Shown here piece by piece: positions 7,644 to 16,848 of a DNA stretch of 64,000 nucleotides. The translations under genes and the position numbers were made by a program. This stretch comes from VGTK01 sp046327915 (GTDB taxonomy: Bacteria > Desulfobacterota > Binatia > UBA12015). Position 1 is the first letter of the stretch; every line of letters begins with the position of its first letter. The stretch spans positions 1 to 64,000 of the forward strand of contig JAXLXO010000002.1 in the NCBI GenBank assembly GCA_046327915.1, written 5' to 3'. Under the pieces are notes generated by a model that had not been told where the DNA came from, did no database searches, and worked only from the letters and a program-made list of their open reading frames with translations.

Positions 7644-10415
7644 TCAGCCCGGGGCCGGCGCGCTCGCTTCGCCCGACGTGGTCTCCTCGCGGAGCGCCGC
7701 GGCGAGAGCGCCGCGGATCTCGTCCGCGCGCGTCGACTTCGTCTGGTCGGCCTCGGTCACGTAGAAGACGTCGAGCACCTGGTCGACGTTGGTCGAGATC
7801 TTCGCGAGGTGGATGTCGAGCTTCAGCGCGTAGAGGGCCTGCGCGATCCGGTACAGCAGGCCGACGCGGTCGTGCGTGTAGACGTCGACCACCGTGTACT
7901 CGTCGGACACCTCGTTGGTGACCACGATCTCGGACGCGACGCGCGGCACGCGCTTCTTGTCGAGGAGTCCGGGCTTCTCCGCCCGCGCCATGACCTCGGC
8001 GAGGTCGCGGCGTCCGGCGAGCACGTCCTCGAGCAACTCGCGCGTCTTGATCCAGCGGTCCTCGTCGAGCGCGACCGCGCGCCGCTCGAGGTGCGAGATG
8101 CGGAACGCGTCGAGCGCGATGCCGTCCTCCGAGGTCGCGATGCGCGCACCCACGATGTTCATGCCGCGCGCGGCGAGAACGCCGGTGAGGATCGCGAACA
8201 ATCCCGGACGGTCCGGCGTCGCGACGGTGAACTCGCTGTACTCGTAGGCCTCGTTGTGCGCGACGCTGGTCGCGAGCCCCTCCTGCCGAGCGCGCCGGAC
8301 GAGCACGGCGTGGTCCGCCATGAGCGCCTCGGGCGTGGTCAGGAAGTAGATGTCGGGCATGCTCGTGGCGAAGTGCTCGAGCGCCGCGACGGTGTCCGGG
8401 TCGCGCTCCGCGCGGGCGCCGGAGAGCACGCGCTCCTTGACGCGCGCGATGCGCGCGCCGCGGTCCTCGGGCTCGAGTCCGCGCGCGAAGGCGTCGGCGA
8501 CGCGAAGGTACGCCTCGCCGAGCAGCATGTCCTTCCAGTTGTTCCAGACCTTGGGACCCGTTGCGCGCATGTCGGCGTAGGTCAGCACGTAGAGGCGCTT
8601 CAGCGTCTCGGTGGTGCCGACCAGCGTCGCGAACTCGCGGATCAGCTTGTCGTCGTGGATGTCGCGCCGCTGCGCGAGGTGCGACATCACGAGGTGGTTC
8701 TGCACCAGGAACTCGAGCTCGCGCGCGTCGTCCTCGTTGAGGCCGAGACGGTGCGCGAGGTCGACCGCGAACTTCGCACCCTTCTCGGAGTGCCCGCCGC
8801 CGAGGCCCTTGCCCGAGTCGTGCATCATGATGCCGAGGAAGAGCAGCTCGGTGCGCTCGACCTCGCGCATGACCTGCGTCAGCAGCGGTGACGCGTCGGC
8901 ATACTCGCCGTTGCGCAGGCGCTCGATCTCGCGCACGCCCATCAGCGAGTGCTCGTCCACGGTGTAGATGTGGTAGAGGTCGTGCAGCACGAGGCAGCGC
9001 AGATGCTCCCACTCGGGAATCATGCGCGACAGCACGCCGAGCTTGTGCATCTCGTGCAGCGCCTCGTAGACGCGGTACGGCGAGCGCAGGATCGCGAGGA
9101 AGGCCGCCACGACGCGCGGGTCCGAGCGCTGCGCGTCGCCCAGCAGGTGCGCGCAGGTGCGCACGAGATCCGCCAGCCCCGAGGAGAAGTTGACGCCGTG
9201 CCGCTGCGCGTCCGCGAACACGCGCATCAGCTCGGTGGGATCCTCGACGAAGATGTCGCTCGTGGTCACCGCGAGCTCGCCGGCGACGATCTGCACGCCC
9301 GGACGGATCGTGCGCGCCATCATGCGGCCGATCAGGCGGTACGGACGCGGCGGGTTCACCGAGCGATCGATGATCGCCTGCGCGAAGCGTGTCACGATCG
9401 ACGCCTGCAGGTAGTAGTCCTTGAGGAAGCGCTCGACGGGCTTCAGGTTGCCGTTGCCGCTCGCGGCGTAGCCGAGGTTGATCGCGACCTGCTCCTGCAG
9501 GTCGAAGGTCAGCTGGTCCTGGTGCGAGCGCGTCAGGAAGTGCATCGCGTTGCGGACGCGGAACAGGAAGTCGCGCGCGTGCTCGATCTCCGCGAGCTCG
9601 GTCGCGTTCATCACGCCCTTCACCGCGAGCTCGCGCAGGCTCGAGACCTTGAACTTGATCTTGGCGATCCACAGGGCGGTGTGCAGGTCGCGCAGCCCGC
9701 CCTGCCCCTCCTTCAGCTGCGGCTCGAGGAGGTAGACCGAATCGCCGTACTCGTGGTGCCGCTCCTGGCTCTCGTTGAGCTTCTCGCGGAAGAACTTCGC
9801 GGTCGCACGCGGCTTGATGTCGCGCTCGAGGGCGCGGTCGAACTCGTCGGCGAGCGGACGGTCGCCGCAGACGAAGCGCGCGTCGATCAGCGCGGTCTTG
9901 ATCTTGAGATCCGTCGCGGCGAGGCGCACGCACTCGGTGACGTTGCGCACCGCGAACCCGACCTGCAGGCGCGTGTCCCACAGCGTATAGAGGATCTTCT
10001 CATTGACGGTCTCGACGTAGGGCGTGACCTTGTGCGGATAGAGGAACAGCAGATCGATGTCCGACTGCGGGTTCAGCTCGCCGCGCCCGTAGCCGCCCTG
10101 CGCGAGGACGGCGCAGCGCTGGTCGAGCTGCACGTAGCGACGGCGATAGGCCGCGGTCGCGGCGTCGAAGAGGAACTCGATCAGCTGGTCGACGGCGTGC
10201 GTCCAGCTCTCGACCACGGCCACGCCCGAGGCCCCGGCGTCGTGCCAGCGGTGCAGACGGTCGCGCGTCTGATCGACGAACTCGCGCGAGACGCGGCCCA
10301 GGTCCTCGGCCTCGCCCGGATCGGGCAGGACGGGAAGCTCGGGGGCTTCGGGCGGCGGCGCCGAGGCTCGCACCCCGGCGCCCGCACCCGCCGGTTCTGG
10401 CGGCGTGTCGAGCAT
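7644..10415 (-). CDS. glnD: [Protein-PII] uridylyltransferase / uridylyl-removing enzyme
   Basis: 923 residues, the normal GlnD length. In order: the nucleotidyltransferase domain with GGYGRGELNPQSDIDLL (107-123; D119 and D121 bind metal); the central GlnD-linker; the HD hydrolase domain with MMHDSGKG near residue 525; and two ACT domains (about 733 and 850, each with DRPGLF or DRVGLLYRIA). The enzyme uridylylates PII when glutamine is low and deuridylylates it when glutamine is high, linking nitrogen status to glutamine synthetase and Amt. Its ATG abuts the amiC stop with zero spacing. glnB, glnA and amt are not in the window. The first about 35 residues are Pro/Ala-rich and probably disordered. 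Confidence 0.95.
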   Translation of the reverse strand: MLDTPPEPAGAGAGVRASAPPPEAPELPVLPDPGEAEDLGRVSREFVDQTRDRLHRWHDAGASGVAVVESWTHAVDQLIEFLFDAATAAYRRRYVQLDQRCAVLAQGGYGRGELNPQSDIDLLFLYPHKVTPYVETVNEKILYTLWDTRLQVGFAVRNVTECVRLAATDLKIKTALIDARFVCGDRPLADEFDRALERDIKPRATAKFFREKLNESQERHHEYGDSVYLLEPQLKEGQGGLRDLHTALWIAKIKFKVSSLRELAVKGVMNATELAEIEHARDFLFRVRNAMHFLTRSHQDQLTFDLQEQVAINLGYAASGNGNLKPVERFLKDYYLQASIVTRFAQAIIDRSVNPPRPYRLIGRMMARTIRPGVQIVAGELAVTTSDIFVEDPTELMRVFADAQRHGVNFSSGLADLVRTCAHLLGDAQRSDPRVVAAFLAILRSPYRVYEALHEMHKLGVLSRMIPEWEHLRCLVLHDLYHIYTVDEHSLMGVREIERLRNGEYADASPLLTQVMREVERTELLFLGIMMHDSGKGLGGGHSEKGAKFAVDLAHRLGLNEDDARELEFLVQNHLVMSHLAQRRDIHDDKLIREFATLVGTTETLKRLYVLTYADMRATGPKVWNNWKDMLLGEAYLRVADAFARGLEPEDRGARIARVKERVLSGARAERDPDTVAALEHFATSMPDIYFLTTPEALMADHAVLVRRARQEGLATSVAHNEAYEYSEFTVATPDRPGLFAILTGVLAARGMNIVGARIATSEDGIALDAFRISHLERRAVALDEDRWIKTRELLEDVLAGRRDLAEVMARAEKPGLLDKKRVPRVASEIVVTNEVSDEYTVVDVYTHDRVGLLYRIAQALYALKLDIHLAKISTNVDQVLDVFYVTEADQTKSTRADEIRGALAAALREETTSGEASAPAPG

Positions 10416-12107
10416 CTACAGATTCGAGTTCGCGCTGTCGCTGGAGAGAAACCGCCGCACGCCGAGCGCGAGCCCGTCGGCGACGTCCTGCTGGTAGCGC
10501 CGCGCCGCGATCCGCTGCCCTTCGGTCTCGTTCGTCAGGAACGCGACCTCGACCAGGATGCACGGCATGTAGGCCCCGACCAGCACGTAGAACGGTCCTT
10601 TCTTGACGCCGAGGTTCACCACCCCGCGCCACCGGTCCCGTAGATAGCTGACGAGGTTGCCTTGCACAGCCCGGGCCAGCGTGACGGACTCGTCTTCCTT
10701 CCCGGTCTGGACCAGATCGCTCAAAATGTAGGCAAGGTCGCGCTCGCCTGGTGACGCACCGGTCAGCGCGAGACCGTTCTCGAGCGCCGCGAGCCGGATC
10801 GTCGCGCGGTCGTCGGTGTTGTTGAGCGTGTAGGTCTCCACCCCCGCGAGCTGCGGGTTCTCGCTCGCGTTGCCGTGGATCGACAGGAAGAGATCCGCGC
10901 CCTGCGCGTTCGCGATCGCGGTGCGCTGCTCGAGCGAGACGTACGTGTCGTCGGTGCGCGTCAGCACCACGCGGATCTGCGGGTCCTCGGAGAGGCGCTC
11001 CGCGACCATCTGCGCGATGGTCAGCGTGATGTCCTTCTCGTCGCTGCCGGTCACGCCGCGCGCACCGGGGTCCTTGCCGCCGTGTCCGGGGTCGATGACG
11101 ACGGTCCGCACGTGCCCCACCGGACCGCGCCCCGAACGGCCCGCCTTCGCGGCCGGCGTGCGCTGCGGCATCGTCTGCGCGGGCGGCTCGAGGGCGCCGA
11201 GGTCGCGCGCCACGTCGTCGTTGGCGAGGGTGCTCGCGGCGGCGTGCTCCTGCTCGGCGGGGTGCGGAACCGCGGCGACCACGGTGTCGTGCCGGGTCGG
11301 CTCGGGAGCCGCGACCGTCTCGTGCGGTGCTGGCGCCGCTGTCGCGGGCACCGCGGTGGGCGGCGGCGTGCGCGGCGCCTCGGTCGGCGCGGCCGTCGGC
11401 GGTGGCGTGCGCGGCGCGGCCGTGGGTGCTGCAGTCGGAGCTTCCGTCGGCTCGACCCGCGCCATCAGCGGCGGCGTCGCCGTGGGCGCGGGCGCCTCCG
11501 CGATCCGCTGTGCGGGCACCGCCGCGGGCAGCGCCGCGTGCGCCGCGCGCGTGTCGGCCGGCGGCACGGGAGCCGCCGGCACGGCGACCGCCGTCTCCTC
11601 CGCGCCCGGTGCCGCCGCGCGCGCGACGCCGGCGTCCCGCGGCGGACGCGGCACGATGTTGAGCAGGAGCCGTGGCGGCTTCTCGCTCGTGCGCACCTCG
11701 AACATGCCCGGCGCGACCAGGTCGACCACGACGCGCACGGTCTGCGGATCGAATTGCCCGACGCGCACCTGCTTCGCCACGCCGTCCTCGACGGCCAGCG
11801 GCGTGCGCGCGACGTCCTTGCCCAGCACGGCGGGACGCAGGTCGACGTAGGCGCGGTTCGGCAGATTCGCGCTCGGATCCGCACCGGTCGCGCGCGCCGT
11901 ATAGTCGGCGACGCCGCGGATGCCGATCACCAGACGCGGCTTGCCATCGGAGCTGTCCCACGAGACTCGCTCGACGATCGCGCGTCCCGCCTTGTCCTGC
12001 GCACCCGGCGCGCCGAAGCTCGTCGAGCCGTCGGCCGCGTGCGCCGCGGCGGCCAGCGCGAGCAGCACGCTCGCCGCGAGCAGGGACGATGATACGCGGA
12101 CGCGCAC
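10416..12107 (-). CDS. amiC: N-acetylmuramoyl-L-alanine amidase (AmiC type, AMIN domain)
   Basis: 563 residues from a GTG placed 2 nt after the mutS stop. This start gives a clean signal peptide (VRVRVSSSLLAASVLLALAA, cut near AHA). An AMIN domain follows (about 45-150, containing YVDLRPAVLG and FEVRTSEKPPRLLL), which targets the enzyme to the septum. Residues about 170-320 are a Pro/Thr/Ala linker that includes two near-identical copies of APRTPPPTA, a likely flexible periplasmic tether. The catalytic Amidase_3 domain starts near 336 (DPGHGGKDPGARG) and has SIHGNA and ILVEVAFLTN, the zinc and catalytic residues. It cleaves the amide bond between MurNAc and L-Ala at division. Confidence 0.9.
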   Translation of the reverse strand: MRVRVSSSLLAASVLLALAAAAHAADGSTSFGAPGAQDKAGRAIVERVSWDSSDGKPRLVIGIRGVADYTARATGADPSANLPNRAYVDLRPAVLGKDVARTPLAVEDGVAKQVRVGQFDPQTVRVVVDLVAPGMFEVRTSEKPPRLLLNIVPRPPRDAGVARAAAPGAEETAVAVPAAPVPPADTRAAHAALPAAVPAQRIAEAPAPTATPPLMARVEPTEAPTAAPTAAPRTPPPTAAPTEAPRTPPPTAVPATAAPAPHETVAAPEPTRHDTVVAAVPHPAEQEHAAASTLANDDVARDLGALEPPAQTMPQRTPAAKAGRSGRGPVGHVRTVVIDPGHGGKDPGARGVTGSDEKDITLTIAQMVAERLSEDPQIRVVLTRTDDTYVSLEQRTAIANAQGADLFLSIHGNASENPQLAGVETYTLNNTDDRATIRLAALENGLALTGASPGERDLAYILSDLVQTGKEDESVTLARAVQGNLVSYLRDRWRGVVNLGVKKGPFYVLVGAYMPCILVEVAFLTNETEGQRIAARRYQQDVADGLALGVRRFLSSDSANSNL

Positions 12108-12109
12108 GC

Positions 12110-14794
12110 TCAGCCTTCCCGCGCCAGCAGCGCCAGCTCGTGCAGGCGCGTCAGCGCCTCGAGCGGCGTCAGCTTCTCGACGTCGATCGCCGCGAGCTCG
12201 CGCCGCAGGTGCTGCGCGCGATCCGCGAACAGATCCAGCTGTGCGGCGGACGCGGCGCGGCGACGCTGCGCGGGCGGCGGCGTCCCGGCGGGCGACTTGC
12301 CCTCCTCGAGTCCGGCGAGGATGTCGCGTGCGCGCTTGACGACCGCGTCGGGCACGCCGGCGAGCCGCGCCACCGACACGCCGTAGCTGCGGCTCGCCGG
12401 TCCCGGCACGACGCGACGGAGAAACAGCACGTCGTCCTTCCACTCGCGCACTGCGACCGAGTAGTTGCGCACGCGCGGCAGGGACTCGGCGAGCGCGGTC
12501 AGCTCGTGGAAGTGCGTCGCGAACAGCGTCTTGACGCGCGCACCGGGCGCGGGCTGCACGTCGTGCAGGTACTCGGCGACGGCCCACGCGATCGCGATGC
12601 CGTCGTAGGTGCTGGTGCCGCGTCCGATCTCGTCGAGCACCACCAGCGTGCGCGCCGTCAGGTTCGCGAGGATCGCCGCGGTCTCCTTCATCTCGACCAT
12701 GAACGTCGAGTCGCCGGCGACGAGATCGTCCGCCGCGCCGACGCGCGTCCAGATGCGGTCGGTGAGCGGCACCTGCGCCTCCGCCGCGGGCACGAAGCTG
12801 CCGGCGTGCGCCATCAGCGTGATCAGCGCGACCTGGCGCAGGTACGTGCTCTTGCCGGCCATGTTCGGTCCGGTGAGCACGATGATCTGCTCGGCCTCCT
12901 CGTCGAGCGTGGCGTCGTTCGCGACGAAGCAGCCCTGCGCCGACGTCCGTTCGACGACAGGGTGCCGCCCGTCGCGGATCACCAGCGCGTTGCCGCGGTG
13001 CAGGCTCGGCCGCACGTAGCCCTGCTCGTGCGCGGTCGTGGCGAGTCCCGCCAGCGCGTCGAGGCTCGCGAGCTCGCGCGCGAGGCGCACCAGCGCGGGC
13101 TCGTGCGCGCGCACCGCTTCGAGCAGCTCGGTGAACAGCGCACTCTCGCGCTGCCGGCAGCGATCGTCGGCGGTGGTGAGCTGCTGCTCGAGTTCGCGCA
13201 GCTCCGGCGTCGTGTAGCGCTCGCCGTTGGCGATCGTCTGGCGGCGGACGAAGTGCGCCGGCACGTTGCCGAGGTTCGCCTTGGTGACCTCGAAGAAGTA
13301 GCCGAACACGCGCTGGTAGCGGACCTTCAGCGACGAGATGCCGCTCGCCGCGCGCTCGCGCGCCTCGAGCGCCGCGATCAGCTCCTGGGCGTCACGCGTC
13401 AGCGCGCGCAGGCGGTCGACCTCCTCGTCGGCGCCCGCGCGGATCGCGCCGCCCTCGCCCGCGGTCAGCGGCGGCGACTCGACCAGCAGCGCCGAGATGC
13501 GCGCGGCGAGACCCGGCGGTGGCGATACGGCCTCGGCGATGCGTGCGAGCAGCGCGGGACGCGCCTCGGCGGCGAGCAGCTCGTGGATGGCGGACGCGGC
13601 ATCGAGCGCGCGAGAGAGGCGCACCAGCTCGCGCGGTCCGGCGCGGTTCAGGCTGAGGCGCGCGACCAGGCGCTCGACGTCGCCGACCGGGCGCAGGCGC
13701 TCGCCGAGATCGCTGCGCAGCCCGGGCGCCTCGACCAGCGCCTCGACCGCGTCGAGGCGCTCGCCGATGGCCTGCACGTCGAGCAGCGGGTAGAGCAGCC
13801 AGTCGCGCAGCCGGCGTGCGCCCATCGCGGTCGTGGTGCGGTCGACGGCCCACCACAGCGAGCCGTGCCGCGTCTGCTGCGAGCCCTCGACGACGGCGAG
13901 GTTCTTGCGCGAGCGTGGGTCGAGCATGAGGTGGTCGCCGAGCGTGTAGACGCGCGCCGGAGAGAGGTGGTCGAGCCCGCCGCGCAGCGTCTCGGCGAGG
14001 TACTCCAGCGCGCGGCGCAGTGCGTCCGTGGCCGGCGCCACGGGCGCCGTGCTCGCGGGCCCGGGATCGGCGAGCACGCGCTCGAGCGTGCGGCCGATGT
14101 CGGGTGCGGCGGCTCCGGCCGGAGCCGGACGCGCGGTGACGCTGGCCTCGGTGCCGCGCGCGAGCTCGCCCAGCACCTCGTCGCCCTCGGGAAAGAGGAT
14201 CTCGCGCGGCGCGATGCGCGCCAGCTCCTCGCGGGCGAGCGCCAGCGCTTCGGTCTCGCAGCAGCGCAGCTCCCCGGTGGACGCCTCGACGGTGGCGATC
14301 GCGATGGCCTCGCCCGCGCCGCGTCCGAGCGCGACCAGATACCCGGGCTCGCTGTTCGCCAGCCCCTCGTCCTCGTCGAGCACCGTCCCCGGCGTGATGA
14401 TGCGCGTGAGCCCGCGCTCGACCAGCCCCGGCGACGACGCGGCGTCGCCCACCTGGTCGCAGATCGCGACCTTGATCCCGTGCGCGAGCAGCTTGCCGAT
14501 GTAGTTCAGCGCCGCGTGGTGAGGCACGCCGCACATCGGGATCGGGTTCGGATCGTCCTTGTTGCGCGAGGTGAGCGTGACGTCGAGCAGCGGAGCCGCG
14601 CGCTCGGCGTCCTCGAAGAACATCTCGTAGAAGTCGCCCAGGCGGAAGAAGAGGATGGCGTCGCCGACCTGCTGCTTGACGCTCAGGTACTGCGCCAGCA
14701 TCGGCGTCATCTTCTGCGCGCGTGCCGGAGGCTTGACGTCTGGCGTCCGTTCCCCCGTCTGCGACGTCGCCACGTCCCTCGTTGCCACCCCCAC
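12110..14794 (-). CDS. mutS: DNA mismatch recognition ATPase MutS
   Basis: 894 residues, full MutS1 length. The mismatch-probing Phe-x-Glu is in GDFYEMFFED (F55, E57). The connector, lever and clamp regions follow. The ABC-type ATPase holds TGPNMAGKST (about 641), DEIGRGTSTYDG (about 720) and the FATHFHEL motif. It binds mismatches and recruits MutL, whose gene lies 13 kb away on the same strand (27679-29691). The start is GTG at 14794, preceded by GAGAGG; an alternative GTG lies 6 nt downstream. The N-terminal about 28 residues precede the conserved TPMLAQYLSVK. No mutH was seen. Confidence 0.95.
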   Translation of the reverse strand: MGVATRDVATSQTGERTPDVKPPARAQKMTPMLAQYLSVKQQVGDAILFFRLGDFYEMFFEDAERAAPLLDVTLTSRNKDDPNPIPMCGVPHHAALNYIGKLLAHGIKVAICDQVGDAASSPGLVERGLTRIITPGTVLDEDEGLANSEPGYLVALGRGAGEAIAIATVEASTGELRCCETEALALAREELARIAPREILFPEGDEVLGELARGTEASVTARPAPAGAAAPDIGRTLERVLADPGPASTAPVAPATDALRRALEYLAETLRGGLDHLSPARVYTLGDHLMLDPRSRKNLAVVEGSQQTRHGSLWWAVDRTTTAMGARRLRDWLLYPLLDVQAIGERLDAVEALVEAPGLRSDLGERLRPVGDVERLVARLSLNRAGPRELVRLSRALDAASAIHELLAAEARPALLARIAEAVSPPPGLAARISALLVESPPLTAGEGGAIRAGADEEVDRLRALTRDAQELIAALEARERAASGISSLKVRYQRVFGYFFEVTKANLGNVPAHFVRRQTIANGERYTTPELRELEQQLTTADDRCRQRESALFTELLEAVRAHEPALVRLARELASLDALAGLATTAHEQGYVRPSLHRGNALVIRDGRHPVVERTSAQGCFVANDATLDEEAEQIIVLTGPNMAGKSTYLRQVALITLMAHAGSFVPAAEAQVPLTDRIWTRVGAADDLVAGDSTFMVEMKETAAILANLTARTLVVLDEIGRGTSTYDGIAIAWAVAEYLHDVQPAPGARVKTLFATHFHELTALAESLPRVRNYSVAVREWKDDVLFLRRVVPGPASRSYGVSVARLAGVPDAVVKRARDILAGLEEGKSPAGTPPPAQRRRAASAAQLDLFADRAQHLRRELAAIDVEKLTPLEALTRLHELALLAREG

Positions 14795-14835
14795 CTCTCA
14801 CCCGGCCCGGCTTCCCTGCCCGGCCGTTGCACCCG

Positions 14836-15234
14836 TCAGCCGAAGTAGCCCGAAGGACAGGTCGGCGGCGGCGGCCCCGGTGGGCAGATGATCCGCTCGG
14901 CGAATCCTTCGAGCCCGCCAGGCGGACCGAAGGTACGCGTTCCCGGCGCCACTAGATTGCACGTCGAGATGATGATTCGCAAACATTCCGCGCGGCCGGG
15001 ACGGTAGCGGAGCTTGAGGCGGCAGAAGTCGAACTCGCCGTCCTTGAGCGAGCGGAAGATCTGCACGTCCTGGTAGCAGCCGAACGGCGAGACGTACGGC
15101 GACTGGAACGGCAGCACCTCGGGCGGCAGGCCCTCGTCGGCACGCGCACGCGTCGCGACGACGGCGAGCGCCGCGGTGACCGCGAGCCGTGCCGTGAGCG
15201 CCGCGGCGCGGCGGGAAGCCCGGACGCCGCGCAT
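14836..15234 (-). CDS. Small secreted six-cysteine protein of unknown function
   Basis: 132 residues. The ATG overlaps the vWA gene's stop codon (ATGA). The N-terminus is a basic, Ala-rich signal peptide (about 1-32, cleavage likely after TRARA). The mature part of about 100 residues has six cysteines (C53, C71, C84, C92, C117, C126), a number that suits three disulfides. It also has a Pro-rich end (CPPGPPPPTCPSGYFG). I recognise no family. Being the last gene of the MoxR-vWA operon it may be a substrate or partner of that chaperone system, but this is inference. Codon use matches its neighbours. It could alternatively be an unrelated envelope protein sharing the transcript. Confidence 0.65.
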   Translation of the reverse strand: MRGVRASRRAAALTARLAVTAALAVVATRARADEGLPPEVLPFQSPYVSPFGCYQDVQIFRSLKDGEFDFCRLKLRYRPGRAECLRIIISTCNLVAPGTRTFGPPGGLEGFAERIICPPGPPPPTCPSGYFG

Positions 15235-16838
15235 CAGACCTTCTTCCGCTTCTTCCCGAGGTAGTCGACCAGCAGGTACTCGCCGAGCCGGTCGGGACGG
15301 CTGTACAGCGCACGGCCGCGGTTGATGCGCGTCATGCGCTCGACGAACGCGCGCAGTCCGGGCGAGTCGTCGAGCATGAAGGTGTTGATCGTGATGCCGA
15401 GCCGCGTCAGGCGCTCCACCTCTTTCAAGGTCTCCGCCGCCGCGCGCAACGACACGCCACCGAACGACAGCGGCCACTCGCAGTGCAGGCGTCCGCGCGC
15501 GAAGTACGCGGTGGGCTGGCCGTCGGTCACGACGATCACGTGCTGGTTCCGGCTCGGACGCCGGCGCAGCATCTCGCTCGCGAGGCGCAGCCCGTCCTGC
15601 AGGTTCGTGAACGGGTCGCCCATGTTCCAGCTCGCCTCGGGCAGGTCGGCGGCCTTGAGCTCGACGGCGCGCGTGTAGAAGCCGACGATACCGAAGTAGT
15701 CGCGCGGGTAGCGCGTGCGGATCAGGCTCTCGAGCGCGAGCGCGACCTTCTTCGCCGCGGCGAAGCGCCCTTCCCAGCTCATCGACCAGCTCATGTCGAG
15801 CAGCAGCACGGTGGACGTCGTGGTCGCGTGGTCCGCCTCGTGCACCTCGAAGTCGCGCGGGTCGATCTCGAGCGGTGCGGTCGGCTTGCGGCGCACCGCG
15901 TTCATCAGCGTCGGCACGAGTGCCAGCTCGAGCATGTCGCCGTCGCGGTACGGACGCGTGCGCTCCGGGCGGATCTGCGCGGCGCCGCGCTGGTCGGTCT
16001 GGTGGCTGCCGGGACGGTCGCGCAGCATCTGCTGGTAGATGTCGCGCAGCGCGAGCTGACCGATGCGCCGGATGCCGCGCGCCGACAGCTTCGCGCGGCC
16101 CTCCTTCTGCGTCAGATAGCCGGCGTTCGACAGCAGCAGCATGATCTGGCCGAGACGCTCGAGGTCCTGCGCGGCGCGCTCGCCGAGCAGCTGGCGCAGC
16201 TGCTCCGGGCTCATCGTCGGCAGGTTGCCGGTGAGGAGATTGCGCTCGAGCTCGCGCAGCGCCTGCATCTCGCGCATCAGCTCGAGCGCGTCGTCGAAGC
16301 CCAGCGACTCGGGGCCGCGCATCTGCTCGTCGTGGCTCTGCTTGAACTGCTCGAGGTCGCGGATGTCGTTCAGCTCCGAGAGCAGCTCGTCGAAGCGCCT
16401 CTTCGCCTCGGGATCGACGAACGAGTACTGCTGCGCGAGGCGCTGGATCGACTCGGACAGCGACGGCGGCAGGTCGTCGAGGAAGGCCTGCTTCTCGCGC
16501 GCGAGCGCACCGTCGTCGCCGCGCTCGCGCATCTCGTCGAGCGCCTCGCGCTCGCGGGCGAGGATGTCGTCGAGCTTCGAGCGCGGCTTGTCGAGCGCCT
16601 CGTCGAGGTTGTACTGCGCGAGCTTCTCGCGCATGCGCTCGCGGACCTCCTGCAGCAGCTCGTCGAGGCCCATGACGTGGACGCCGTCCATGTCGAGGCC
16701 CTGACGCAGCAGCCAGTCGAGCGCCTGCTGGACGTCGTCGGTGTACGACAGCGCCTCGGCGAGCTTCTCGAAGACCTGCTCCGGGTCGAGCTTGACGCGC
16801 TGGGTGCCGTCCCAGGCGGTGTAGCGCGTGGTGCGCAT
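15234..16838 (-). CDS. von Willebrand factor type A domain protein (MoxR partner)
   Basis: 534 residues from the ATG at 16838, which follows the moxR-like gene by 10 nt. Residues 1-200 are charged and helix-rich, with many Arg/Glu heptads that suggest coiled coil. The vWA domain begins about 343 and has the MIDAS DxSxS at D348-S350-S352 (LLLDMSWSMSWEG), a later Thr in the FTNLQDGL segment and Asp in VVTDGQPT. No signal peptide is visible, so it is probably cytoplasmic or membrane-peripheral. MoxR/vWA pairs act as metal-insertion or complex-assembly chaperones; the best-known parallel is ChlI/ChlD. The partner ATPase is directly upstream and a small secreted protein directly downstream. Upstream in-frame codons (to 17033) overlap the ATPase and look like shadow. 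Confidence 0.85.
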   Translation of the reverse strand: MRTTRYTAWDGTQRVKLDPEQVFEKLAEALSYTDDVQQALDWLLRQGLDMDGVHVMGLDELLQEVRERMREKLAQYNLDEALDKPRSKLDDILAREREALDEMRERGDDGALAREKQAFLDDLPPSLSESIQRLAQQYSFVDPEAKRRFDELLSELNDIRDLEQFKQSHDEQMRGPESLGFDDALELMREMQALRELERNLLTGNLPTMSPEQLRQLLGERAAQDLERLGQIMLLLSNAGYLTQKEGRAKLSARGIRRIGQLALRDIYQQMLRDRPGSHQTDQRGAAQIRPERTRPYRDGDMLELALVPTLMNAVRRKPTAPLEIDPRDFEVHEADHATTTSTVLLLDMSWSMSWEGRFAAAKKVALALESLIRTRYPRDYFGIVGFYTRAVELKAADLPEASWNMGDPFTNLQDGLRLASEMLRRRPSRNQHVIVVTDGQPTAYFARGRLHCEWPLSFGGVSLRAAAETLKEVERLTRLGITINTFMLDDSPGLRAFVERMTRINRGRALYSRPDRLGEYLLVDYLGKKRKKV

Positions 16839-16848
16839 CGGCGACGCC

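Noticed and set aside
5695..9981. A single 1,428-residue frame joining trpS with sequence over xerD and glnD
   Set aside because: Only the last 334 residues are TrpRS; the rest is a shifted frame of glnD/xerD. The GTG at 6699 with a Shine-Dalgarno is the true start.
12110..14794. A MutS-type toxin or anti-phage ATPase
   Set aside because: It has all MutS1 domains including F-x-E mismatch sensor; ordinary repair protein.
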